Part shown: piece after piece, positions 8,436 through 15,133 of the stretch
Numbering within the stretch: position 1 is the first letter of the stretch
How the letters are laid out: every line of letters begins with the position of its first letter
Source of the DNA: a virus
Virus record (IMG/VR): IMGVR_UViG_3300031227_004244
Span: 1 to 23,366 of that record
Direction: 5' to 3' (one strand)
Length of the DNA: 23,366 nucleotides
Position numbers and translations under genes: made by a program
The notes under the pieces: model-generated
Databases searched by the model: none
What the model saw: the letters and a program-made list of their open reading frames with translations, nothing else
What the model was told of the DNA's origin: nothing

Positions 8436-8835
8436 GACGAATTAAGTATCCTTTTCCAATGATTTTACCACCATGTTTTTTATGCAAGTTAAGGACGGCA
8501 GTTCTATCCTCCCTAACAAACGATTCATGAGCGGTAACACCCTTGAATTTTAATATTTTATTTAAATTATTATTCAATATCCTGAGTACCTTAATTCCTT
8601 CTTTCGTTCGTCTTAAATCTTTGCGTAATATATAATGCCCCAAATACGCAGTATCGCTTTTACCCATGACACCACAAATAAACGCTGCCATTGTAGTTGT
8701 TTGAATATCCCAAACACATATCGCAATATCTCTTAAATAGCTTTCTGAAGGTAAAACGAAATCATCTTCATCTTTAATTAATTCAGCTAAAAAAGGACGA
8801 TGTTCATCTTTGTAAAAATCAAAAAGATATTTCAT
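8422..8835 (-). CDS. GNAT-like acyltransferase-fold protein at the T7 gp13 position
   Basis: This is a 137-residue protein. The pattern fits a small GNAT fold: a start with a polar helix, a central strand-rich part (AICVWDIQTTTMAAFICGVM, then TAYLGHYILRKDLRRTKEGI) where the last stretch resembles the V-P-x-x-R-x-x-G/A acyl-CoA binding loop region in a degenerate form, and a late Asn/His-rich helix followed by a strand (AVLNLHKKHGGKIIGKGYLI) typical of the GNAT C-terminus (LY-K-GF). T7 gp13 and relatives, which lie between the nozzle and the gp14 gene, are annotated as internal virion protein A with a GNAT-like domain, and this gene has the same place. The degenerate CoA loop leaves activity uncertain. 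It may be an assembly factor. Confidence 0.6.
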   Translation of the reverse strand: MKYLFDFYKDEHRPFLAELIKDEDDFVLPSESYLRDIAICVWDIQTTTMAAFICGVMGKSDTAYLGHYILRKDLRRTKEGIKVLRILNNNLNKILKFKGVTAHESFVREDRTAVLNLHKKHGGKIIGKGYLIRHEIS

Positions 8836-8838
8836 CTT

Positions 8839-10461
8839 TTAATTTCCGTATTCTGTTTTCCCTGGGACGAGCTCAACTCCATATCCGTAAACATCACACC
8901 CAACATTTAAATCCTCTTGTTCTACTGTTAGCTGTAAAGTTCCGCCTGATCCTGAAATAGACTGTGATCTTGGTATTAATGTTCCACCACCCCAAGAGTC
9001 TATATCAAATTTAAAATCTCCAAAGACTCCACCGGCTCCGGCCTGTGTAAATGTCTCAAGTTCTGACCCCTGGTTGCCTATCCTGTAATAAACATCCATA
9101 ACATTACTGCCTTGAGGTTTTAAAAACATAAACAACTCTTTAAATAATTTATTTAAAGTTGCATCTCCAAAGGTAATGTATGGGGTAGAAAAGCTCATCT
9201 TGTACGCGGCCCCATTATCATTATATGTTGTCCTGTTTAATCTGTTCACATATCCATCATAGTTTCCTGCTAACAACTCTTCTGATCCTACTGAGTTCTT
9301 AACAACAGCAAAGCAAGAAGCGTCTATATTGTTCCACTTGCTCCATCTTTTCCCTGTATAATCGTACACAAAACAAACGGTGTTAGTGGTTTGCCCTGAC
9401 TCAGTAAAGCTCCAGATTATGTAATTTAAAGGTGTCCAAACTTTCCCACAACAATTGGCTAACTGTCCATGTGCTAAATTGTCAAAGTCTTTTTGTATAG
9501 GCGCACTTAAGTACGTAGCCTCAATGTCACCATATTTCTCTGTAGTGCTTAGTTGGTGGATTCCTTGATAAGATACCCAGAAAACATCTCCAGCATAAGA
9601 GACAATACATTTATTGTTCACCGCTCCAACATTAGGAAGGATAGGAGCGAGAGCAAAGTCATCATCAGATGTGCCGGATATCCCCCATAAACTATAGTCA
9701 GTAAAGATTAAATTGTAGCTATAAAAGTTACCTAATATCCCAGTTATCTTACCACCAAAATTATCTATAACGTCTATGTACCCTGCGTCATCTGCGGTAT
9801 TCCAATCATCATATGTATATCCAGCAGAATAAAATAATCTGTAGGGGTAAGATGGAACGCCGCCAGCCCATAATCTATTAGCGTGCGCCTCTATACAGGA
9901 AGGATAGAAGTCAACCCCTGTAGGCGTACCAGTTAGAACGTCAGTAGAGCTATTGCCTTGCTTCCAAACATGAGGTGTTTCTGCTCCATTAACAACAACA
10001 ACAGCGTCTTGAGTTGTGTCTGCTTTCCTGAGAACTGAGAAATCTGTTTGCTTGTTGACAGTAAATGGCCCGGACGAAACCATGTCCCATTCACCATCAA
10101 AATCATCCATCTTGTATAGCTTGGCATCACACGAACCAACAAGCTTTCTTGTTTCTGCTCCGGTAGTTGATATTGACCTAAAGTCATAAATGCCGGTAAA
10201 AGTATTTGACCCGCTACTTTCGGCAATTTGGTCTGTAGGGTTTAAATATGTAATTCCACCCCTTTTTTTTCTTGTACCTATATGGTCATATAAAACATTG
10301 TCTGCCTTAGTTAATGCCTTTGGGTTAAGAATTAACGGCGAGATAGAGGTGTTAAGCCCGTCCAAAGGAGGCATGAATAAATACTTCTTGCGTTCGCTCT
10401 CTGCAAAGGCAGGACGAACAACAAGGAACAGTAAAAGTATTAGCGTGGATAGTTTTTTCAT
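8839..10461 (-). CDS. Tail tubular protein B/nozzle-like protein with an N-terminal signal peptide
   Basis: This is a 540-residue protein. After residue 20 it has the usual start of podovirus nozzle proteins (T7 gp12, P22 gp10-like): PPLDGLNTSISPLILNPKAL, then KADNVLYDHIGTRKKRGG, the typical 'genes list the defaults, the coordinates, R-x-G' opening. The rest is beta-rich with many Gly, Tyr, Trp and Asp, as expected for a six-bladed nozzle. The oddity is the N-terminus: MKK, then a Leu/Ile-rich core and RPAFA-ES, a well-formed Sec signal peptide with an AXA cleavage site. A second possible start, Met30 (just before PPLDGLN), has no good ribosome site. The annotated ATG 10461 overlaps the preceding stop (ATGA), so translation from it is likely. 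A nozzle must dock onto the capsid in the cytoplasm, so a signal peptide is hard to explain. Confidence 0.85.
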   Translation of the reverse strand: MKKLSTLILLLFLVVRPAFAESERKKYLFMPPLDGLNTSISPLILNPKALTKADNVLYDHIGTRKKRGGITYLNPTDQIAESSGSNTFTGIYDFRSISTTGAETRKLVGSCDAKLYKMDDFDGEWDMVSSGPFTVNKQTDFSVLRKADTTQDAVVVVNGAETPHVWKQGNSSTDVLTGTPTGVDFYPSCIEAHANRLWAGGVPSYPYRLFYSAGYTYDDWNTADDAGYIDVIDNFGGKITGILGNFYSYNLIFTDYSLWGISGTSDDDFALAPILPNVGAVNNKCIVSYAGDVFWVSYQGIHQLSTTEKYGDIEATYLSAPIQKDFDNLAHGQLANCCGKVWTPLNYIIWSFTESGQTTNTVCFVYDYTGKRWSKWNNIDASCFAVVKNSVGSEELLAGNYDGYVNRLNRTTYNDNGAAYKMSFSTPYITFGDATLNKLFKELFMFLKPQGSNVMDVYYRIGNQGSELETFTQAGAGGVFGDFKFDIDSWGGGTLIPRSQSISGSGGTLQLTVEQEDLNVGCDVYGYGVELVPGKTEYGN

Positions 10462-11381
10462 ATTCTTTTAACTAAATCACCTATGTAATATCTTCTGGTT
10501 AGCTGCTGTCTGGTTAATCCCCTTCGCCTTCTTATCGCTGGAACCATTTTAATCTTATCGTCACCTGAAGCTGCTTTACCTAACATGCTTTTGAAGGCAG
10601 CGTAATACATTGCCATCGTTCTATCGCCAGCCTTTATATTGTCAAGTTTATTGTAATAAATATCTGCCATAGTCCCAAGCTTAAGAACATATCTTTGCTG
10701 AGAAGGGACAAGCGGTTCATCACTGTCTGCGCTTAGTAGTGTTATTTTTTTCTTATAATCTATTGATAAAAGTATTTGCCGGTAAGGAACCGGAGCTAAT
10801 TGTATTTGATATTCTGCGTCAGAACTTAACTCTAAAGGACACCAATAGTCAGGGTCTTGGTTAAAGCTTAAGCTCGAAGGGTTGTGCATTCTAAGCTGTC
10901 TGATTGTTATCTTTTCAAGCTGACGAGCTTGGCGGTACTGTCTTATAGAGATAATCTCTTCGCAGTTAGACGGCATAGTAAATTCATTCTCGAAGAGCGT
11001 GTAGGTTGCTTCAGTATTTGTAGTGCCGTTATATGCTGCGTTTAAAGTTAACTGTAAGGCCGAAACATAGGTAACAATATATTCTTCTTCAAAGGAACCA
11101 ACCTTGATCTTTCTGCCAGTCATTGCAGCAGTGAAAGTTGTGCCAGTGCCAACGACAGTAGTGCTTCCTTTTGTCACAGATATTGTTCCAGTTGTATATA
11201 TAGCCGTGGTTTGCTGTGGGTAGTCTATCTCGTACAGCCATCTCCACGGATAATGATTCGCTAATTCTTCATAGCGATTATTAACCCAGCCTTTTACTTT
11301 TGTTACCAGGGTTGTATCAGAAGTTTTTAACCCTGTTCTTGAGATTGAATCTTCGAATATATTCTTGAAAGTGTCACCCAT
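10458..11381 (-). CDS. Tail tubular protein A/head-tail adaptor-like protein
   Basis: This is a 307-residue protein. The opening (VTKVKGWVNNRYEELANHYP, WRWLYE) is the helical start common to podovirus tail tubular A/adaptor proteins (T7 gp11-like), which form the dodecameric ring under the portal. Residues about 62-130 carry an inserted beta domain of a type often seen in these proteins (GTISVTKGSTTVVGTGTTF, then GRKIKVGSFEEEYIVTYV and LTLNAAYNGTT). The core resumes at about 133 with LFENEFTMPSNCEEIISIRQ, and residues about 190-307 are helical with a basic end (PAIRRRRGLTRQQ). It sits directly before the nozzle gene, as in T7 (genes 11 and 12). It has a good AGAGG site before ATG 11381. Confidence 0.8.
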   Translation of the reverse strand: MGDTFKNIFEDSISRTGLKTSDTTLVTKVKGWVNNRYEELANHYPWRWLYEIDYPQQTTAIYTTGTISVTKGSTTVVGTGTTFTAAMTGRKIKVGSFEEEYIVTYVSALQLTLNAAYNGTTNTEATYTLFENEFTMPSNCEEIISIRQYRQARQLEKITIRQLRMHNPSSLSFNQDPDYWCPLELSSDAEYQIQLAPVPYRQILLSIDYKKKITLLSADSDEPLVPSQQRYVLKLGTMADIYYNKLDNIKAGDRTMAMYYAAFKSMLGKAASGDDKIKMVPAIRRRRGLTRQQLTRRYYIGDLVKRI

Positions 11382-11396
11382 TTCTATACCTCTGGA

Positions 11397-11903
11397 CTAA
11401 TATGGTCTTTCGCTAATACCCTGAAGGAGAATGTCTATTCCTCCTGTTGTGACATCGCAGAACATAAAGACATACTCTGCTTGGTCTACCACTAAAGAAT
11501 ATACCTGGTCGCCCGTTACGGTTGTGGCCGCTCCTGCAAAAAACTTAGCCCCAGACGATACGTAGTAATATGGTGTTACCGCTATGCTTGGAGTAGAAGA
11601 ATTAAACGTATCACAGGCCACTCTAAGGTGAGTATATCCTGAACAGTTAAAGACAGTATAAATAGCAGGATCAGAGTTAGGGTTATAAATTGTAGTTGGC
11701 AGTACCCCTGCTGCTTTAGCGGTCGCAATTGTGGCGGCATAAGTAGTTAGCGTTGCTGTTGAGTCATCTGAAGTTACTGCAACCCTGTGGTATACCGGAG
11801 GGCCAAGCCCGCTCATTCTTGTAATTGGTCTTTGTGCGCTACTGAACGCTACCGCCCCAAAGATCATTGCCCCTGCTAAAAACCCTATTAATGCCTTTTT
11901 CAT
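11397..11903 (-). CDS. Exported small protein of unknown function with signal peptide
   Basis: The start is taken at ATG 11903, preceded by a strong AAGGAGGG site at the right distance and overlapping the stop of the LamG-stump gene (ATGA). This gives 168 residues. Residues 1-24 are a clear signal peptide (MKKALIGFLAGAMIFGAVAF, cleavage at SSA-Q). The mature part is Thr/Ala/Val/Tyr-rich and probably all beta, with segments such as AVTSDDSTATLTTYA, VFNCSGYTHLRVACDTF and VTPYYYVSSGAKFFAGA. Such small beta-sandwich proteins can be capsid decorations, fibre tips or surface proteins. I do not recognise a family. Position between the capsid and tail blocks, and close to the O-antigen ligase-like gene, suggests an envelope or virion role. 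It is one of three signal-peptide proteins in this cassette. Confidence 0.7.
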   Translation of the reverse strand: MKKALIGFLAGAMIFGAVAFSSAQRPITRMSGLGPPVYHRVAVTSDDSTATLTTYAATIATAKAAGVLPTTIYNPNSDPAIYTVFNCSGYTHLRVACDTFNSSTPSIAVTPYYYVSSGAKFFAGAATTVTGDQVYSLVVDQAEYVFMFCDVTTGGIDILLQGISERPY

Positions 11904-12289
11904 GACCACCCTCCTTTTAATTTAAATTTCTTGTAGTTTAATCCATAATTCAACATCGTCAGGGCAGGAACTCCGTCCGTCCAGGAAGGATCGTTCGTGT
12001 CTGCCCCCGTGGTTGAGCCAAGCATTAGAGGGTTATCTTCTTCCCCTGAGTCTCCAAGCTCCTGGCCTGTGCCTTCGTCCATTTTCCAGTAGGCAAGGAG
12101 GCCGTTAGTTATAAAGTCGGCATCGTCCTCTAGCTTGTACTCGTCAAATCCATACTCAACGAACACATACTCAGAAAGAGCGTAATCTTCAGTTAGTTTA
12201 TACTCTCCGCTATACGCATTTCTTGCGCTTAAGCATATTGCCGAAGCCAGCAAAATGGTTACGAAGGCGAATGCTAATTTTTTCAGCAT
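11900..12289 (-). CDS. Exported protein with truncated LamG-like (concanavalin) domain
   Basis: The start is ATG 12289, two bases beyond an AAGGAGAG site. A longer reading to 12319 lacks this support. The product is 129 residues with a signal peptide of about 28 (MLKKLAFAFVTILLASAICL, cleavage near AYS-GE). A Tyr/Glu/Asp-rich stretch follows (KLTEDYALSEYVFVEYGFDE), then GLLAYWKMDEGTGQELGDSG, the typical first strands of LamG/concanavalin-A-like domains (GLVAYWxFDEGSG-DSSGNGN). The pattern then fades (WTDGVPALTMLNYGLNYKKF) and stops, where a full domain needs about 150 residues more. It is therefore a stump, either a worn-down carbohydrate-binding protein or a small protein reduced to one motif. 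Its first 80 bases overlap the 3' end of the O-antigen ligase-like gene in another frame. Confidence 0.65.
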   Translation of the reverse strand: MLKKLAFAFVTILLASAICLSARNAYSGEYKLTEDYALSEYVFVEYGFDEYKLEDDADFITNGLLAYWKMDEGTGQELGDSGEEDNPLMLGSTTGADTNDPSWTDGVPALTMLNYGLNYKKFKLKGGWS

Positions 12290-13499
12290 GACTCTCCTTT
12301 TTAACTCTATATTTTTCAATCATTCCTATGCAGATTATTATTAGTAAGCCTGTAGAAGCCAACCTGCAAGGGTAATACCCTAAACTATGCACAATAATTG
12401 CAGTTAATGAAGCCTTGTACTCAACTGGACATTTAATACAATATAAATTTACGAGGAAACATATAACAATGAACAACCCAATCACTCCCAGCTCACACCA
12501 GGTTTCCAGGAACTCATTATGAGCGTGAGAGCTTATCGTATCTGCTCCCTCAAGAAACTGATATTGAACGTATGTCCTTAGTCCTGTACCAAGGATGTTA
12601 TCTTTTAGTGTCCTTCTGTCTGTAGGCTTTCTGTTTACTTCTTTTTTGTATGTAAGAGACTTTTTCCAAAGGAAACTTCTGTATTCGTTTTTACTTAGCA
12701 AACTAAAAATATCCACCCATTGTTGTTTGCTTGTGTAAACATTACAAATATCTCCTACTGTAGTATTTCTGGTTATCTTACCTGAATAAATTACAGGCAA
12801 TAGCGCAAGGCAACAAACCAAAGACACTACTAAGACTACAGCCAGTTGCTCAAACTCTTTCTTTGCTATGAAATAAAAGGTTATCCCTGAATACATAGCC
12901 AGGATTGCCATTGAGGATCGGCTCCACAGCACTCCTATAAAAAGAACTGAAGCTGCCAGCTTGTTCAAAACATCCTTGCCGGACAGTGATAAAACTAAAG
13001 GTATTGCAAAGGCCAGAAATGCTCCGGCGATCCAGTACGCGTCCCGAACAAAATCCTGTCCAATCTTTATCTCGAAATTATTTACAATCCAAAACCAAAG
13101 CATTAAATAACTTGAAATAAACACAGCCAATTTAACGTAATCTTCATCAGCTTTTTTAACAAAGTTTATTAAATACACAGCAATACAAAGAGTTATGCAG
13201 ACAACCATTGTGTCTTTAGAGTAATTCCTGATTAATATCTCTCTGATTAACTTACCTTGCTGTACCCTGATTATTTGCCCTGTAAAAAAATCATGGTAGA
13301 TCGAGACACCTAAGCAATAAACAAGGAAGGTTTTAATCCAGACATTCTTCTGACAAAGAGCAAACAACAATACTGCTACTGAGGCCCACACTACAAACTG
13401 TGAGCCTCTAGCAAACAGATTTCCAAAAAACGGGAATTTAACAAGAGGAAGAAATAATATTAAGCTATAGAAAATTATATTTTTAGCTCTGGCTTCCAA
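12210..13499 (-). CDS. O-antigen ligase/polymerase-like (Wzy/WaaL-type) membrane protein
   Basis: This is a 429-residue protein with about ten hydrophobic segments and a hydrophilic stretch at residues 240-325, between two sets of helices. Two motifs mark the family: SRSSMAILAMYSG (about 193-205), after which the membrane part ends in KK, and the region 301-342, which reads NILGTGLRTY and then SSHAHNEFLETWCELGVIGL. The HxHNEFLExxxExGxxGL block is the diagnostic end of the large periplasmic loop in O-antigen ligases and polymerases. In bacteria these join or extend lipid-linked polysaccharide on the outer face of the inner membrane. The start is TTG 13499. The frame opens only one codon earlier (TAG CAA TTG), and the first internal Met is at 98, so no other start fits. 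The 5' end overlaps the previous gene by 17 bases and the 3' end overlaps the next by 80. Phage copies could alter the receptor or block superinfection. Confidence 0.85.
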   Translation of the reverse strand: MEARAKNIIFYSLILFLPLVKFPFFGNLFARGSQFVVWASVAVLLFALCQKNVWIKTFLVYCLGVSIYHDFFTGQIIRVQQGKLIREILIRNYSKDTMVVCITLCIAVYLINFVKKADEDYVKLAVFISSYLMLWFWIVNNFEIKIGQDFVRDAYWIAGAFLAFAIPLVLSLSGKDVLNKLAASVLFIGVLWSRSSMAILAMYSGITFYFIAKKEFEQLAVVLVVSLVCCLALLPVIYSGKITRNTTVGDICNVYTSKQQWVDIFSLLSKNEYRSFLWKKSLTYKKEVNRKPTDRRTLKDNILGTGLRTYVQYQFLEGADTISSHAHNEFLETWCELGVIGLFIVICFLVNLYCIKCPVEYKASLTAIIVHSLGYYPCRLASTGLLIIICIGMIEKYRVKKESHAEKISIRLRNHFAGFGNMLKRKKCV

Positions 13500-13899
13500 T
13501 TGCTACCCCACTTGATTCATAATCAAAACCAACCTCCCAAGGTAATCCATATCCATCCGTAGAACCGTCAGTGCTAATAGATGACCCACTTCTTGTCACT
13601 GTTCCAGACGAAAACCGAAACGTGCCATTAGCATCAAACCAGGTACAGTTAACTATCTGTGTTGTCCCGTCACCAGCAAGTGATTCATAGCACAAACACC
13701 CTGGAGCAAACAGGTTCTGTACATGTGATCCAGTTACGTCACTTGCAGCATTTGTCCCTCCACCCCTTAAAACTGTAACGCTTGGAAACGGAGCATTCTC
13801 TTTGCCAAAATTTCTTAATCCTGGAACCTGGGCAAAGGAAAACGCCGCAGACAATATAAACACTGACAACACTACTATGATTGATAGTATTTTTTTCAT
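13483..13899 (-). CDS. Exported small protein of unknown function with signal peptide
   Basis: The start is ATG 13899, with a strong AAGGAGAG site seven bases before it. This gives 138 residues. Residues 1-24 form a signal peptide (MKKILSIIVVLSVFILSAAF, SFA-QVPG). The mature chain is Gly/Ser/Thr-rich (VTVLRGGGTNAASDVTGSHV, then FRFSSGTVTRSGSSIST) with two close cysteines (GCLCYE) and probably forms beta structure. I recognise no family. It directly follows the major capsid gene. The reading frame stays open upstream through a separate, probably real, small ORF (14133 to 13900), so a longer product with a cytosolic N-terminal part could also be made. It overlaps the TTG start of the O-antigen ligase-like gene. 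Confidence 0.7.
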   Translation of the reverse strand: MKKILSIIVVLSVFILSAAFSFAQVPGLRNFGKENAPFPSVTVLRGGGTNAASDVTGSHVQNLFAPGCLCYESLAGDGTTQIVNCTWFDANGTFRFSSGTVTRSGSSISTDGSTDGYGLPWEVGFDYESSGVAIGSQS

Positions 13900-14133
13900 A
13901 TTTACTCTCCTTAAAAGCCTATGAGACGCAAGGCATTCGACAGGAATAAGTTCTTTCCTTTGATCTTTTGTTGCGTTGAAATCTCCATATCCCTGTAATT
14001 TAAATTTTTCTACATTCTTGGTGTCAGCTAAAAAATATACATATTTCTTTGGCTGTTTTTGAGCGATCTCTTCTTCCACTACTGTTTCTTCTTTAACTGC
14101 TGGAACGACTTTCTTAACTGTCTTTGAACCTAT
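13900..14133 (-). CDS. Small in-frame ORF after the capsid gene, possible AUA start and no stop of its own
   Basis: Between the capsid gene and the signal-peptide gene there is an open frame with a near-perfect ribosome site (GGAAGGAGGT) placed seven bases before ATA at 14133, not before an ATG. The next possible start, GTG 14079, has only a weak GAAGAA site. The encoded sequence is Lys/Glu/Val-rich (KKVVPAVKEETVVEEEIAQK) and then KYVYFLADTKNVEKFKLQGY, GDFNATKDQRKELIPVE, which looks like a real compact protein and not random sequence. It has no stop: the frame runs straight into the signal-peptide gene at 13899. It is either a cytosolic extension of that protein or a separate gene whose stop was lost. 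ATA as start is rare. A base error or mutation of an ATG is possible. Confidence 0.45.
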
Positions 14134-14159
14134 ACTGAAACCTCCTTCCCTATAGTTAC

Positions 14160-14184
14160 GGCAGGGAGCAAAAAGCCCCCTGCC
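14160..14184 (-). promoter_or_regulatory. Stable hairpin between capsid gene and the next cassette
   Basis: The RNA of the minus strand reads GGCAGGGGGC, a loop of five U, then GCTCCCTGCC, so nine to ten base pairs form with one mismatch. It begins 11 bases after the capsid stop. No U tract follows (CGTAACTATAGGG), so it is not a classical intrinsic terminator. It may protect or process the abundant capsid mRNA, or pause transcription before the surface-modifying cassette. The strong ribosome site of the next ORF follows directly. Confidence 0.6.
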
Positions 14185-14195
14185 AACTGAACGTT

Positions 14196-15110
14196 TTACG
14201 AAGACCCTGGACTACCCCAAGTAGGATACCAATCAGAGAACCCGTAATCAAATTCCTCTCCAGTAACTATAATTGTAGATTTATTCAACACCTGGTATTC
14301 AGCTACAGTGTTAAACTTTTCTTTGTTCACGAAGAACAATTTATGCTGCCTATTGCTTGCAGGAAATAAGAACCAGGCGTTAGGATCAGTTAAATTGATT
14401 AACTCAACATTGCTCATCCTTCTGCGATTCACTGCATTGATTGACCTATCTGAGGTGTCAGGCCTATCAGGGGACATAATGGTCTCTTCAACTATCCAGG
14501 TTAGTTGGTATGGATGCACTATTCTCATTGCCTGTGCATTCTTCTTAAAACCCTGGTCGTTAGTCATGGCCTTCACTGAATTTATTCCTGTCTGTAAAGC
14601 TGTGACAGAAAAATCTATCCCAACAGTAGGCCTGTTTGGTTGAGTACCTGCGATTCCATATAATGGGTGAGCGGTGGAGAATAAAGCTACACCATCAAAG
14701 CCTGTGTAAGCTCCACTGAACCCATTGTTAAGAACAGAGCAAAGCACTTCGTCCTTGTTCCCGACATGCGCCTCCTTGACATCGTAAGCTGACTGCCCTA
14801 GAGCAACCTGCTTTGGAATATCTCTCAGTAGTTCTTTCGTTAACTGAAGGTACAGCGAATAATCTTCAGGAACATACTGAGTTGAGGGTTTTGGGAACCT
14901 GTAAACAGGATTAGCCTCTGTGCCTTCAGGCCTAATACTTGGCCTTCCGACCCCTGTTACGCCAACATGATTGATGAAAGAGCCAGGGCATGGGACATCG
15001 TTAAACAACGATATTGCCTGGCTAAGATTTGGCATGTCGTCCTGCATTATTAGCTCAAGATTTGCTAATAAGGCTGTTGTTAAGGTGTCAAAATTTCCTC
15101 TTAATTGCAT
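14196..15110 (-). CDS. Major capsid protein (HK97 fold, Mu gpT-like)
   Basis: This is a 304-residue protein. The pattern fits Mu gpT-like HK97-fold major head proteins: an N-terminal helix (LTTALLANLELIMQDDMPNL), a spine region with FPKPSTQYVPEDYSLYLQLT, the FDGVALFSTAHPLYGIAGTQ motif at residues about 140-160 (the widely shared LFSTAHP of these capsids), and a C-terminal strand set (ITGEEFDYGFSDWYP-type end). The helix PAxN-like region FFVNKEKFNTVAEYQVLN and the Arg/Asn-rich NAVNRRRMSNVELINL sit in the middle. It is preceded by the scaffold-like and small head genes, and is followed by a hairpin. There is no sign of an N-terminal delta-domain protease site by eye. It has a good GGGAGAG site before ATG 15110. 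Confidence 0.85.
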   Translation of the reverse strand: MQLRGNFDTLTTALLANLELIMQDDMPNLSQAISLFNDVPCPGSFINHVGVTGVGRPSIRPEGTEANPVYRFPKPSTQYVPEDYSLYLQLTKELLRDIPKQVALGQSAYDVKEAHVGNKDEVLCSVLNNGFSGAYTGFDGVALFSTAHPLYGIAGTQPNRPTVGIDFSVTALQTGINSVKAMTNDQGFKKNAQAMRIVHPYQLTWIVEETIMSPDRPDTSDRSINAVNRRRMSNVELINLTDPNAWFLFPASNRQHKLFFVNKEKFNTVAEYQVLNKSTIIVTGEEFDYGFSDWYPTWGSPGSS

Positions 15111-15133
15111 TTATATCACTCTCCCTTTAATCT

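Noticed and set aside
9933-10226. 97-residue minus-strand open frame
   Set aside because: It lies in another frame within the nozzle-like gene, and the nozzle frame has the family motifs.
12290-12319. Longer start for the LamG-stump protein
   Set aside because: The ATG at 12289 has the strong AAGGAGAG site and begins a normal signal peptide; the extra ten residues are charged and would spoil it.
14160-14184. Intrinsic terminator after the capsid gene
   Set aside because: The stem is strong but there is no U tract after it on the minus strand, so I list it as a hairpin only.
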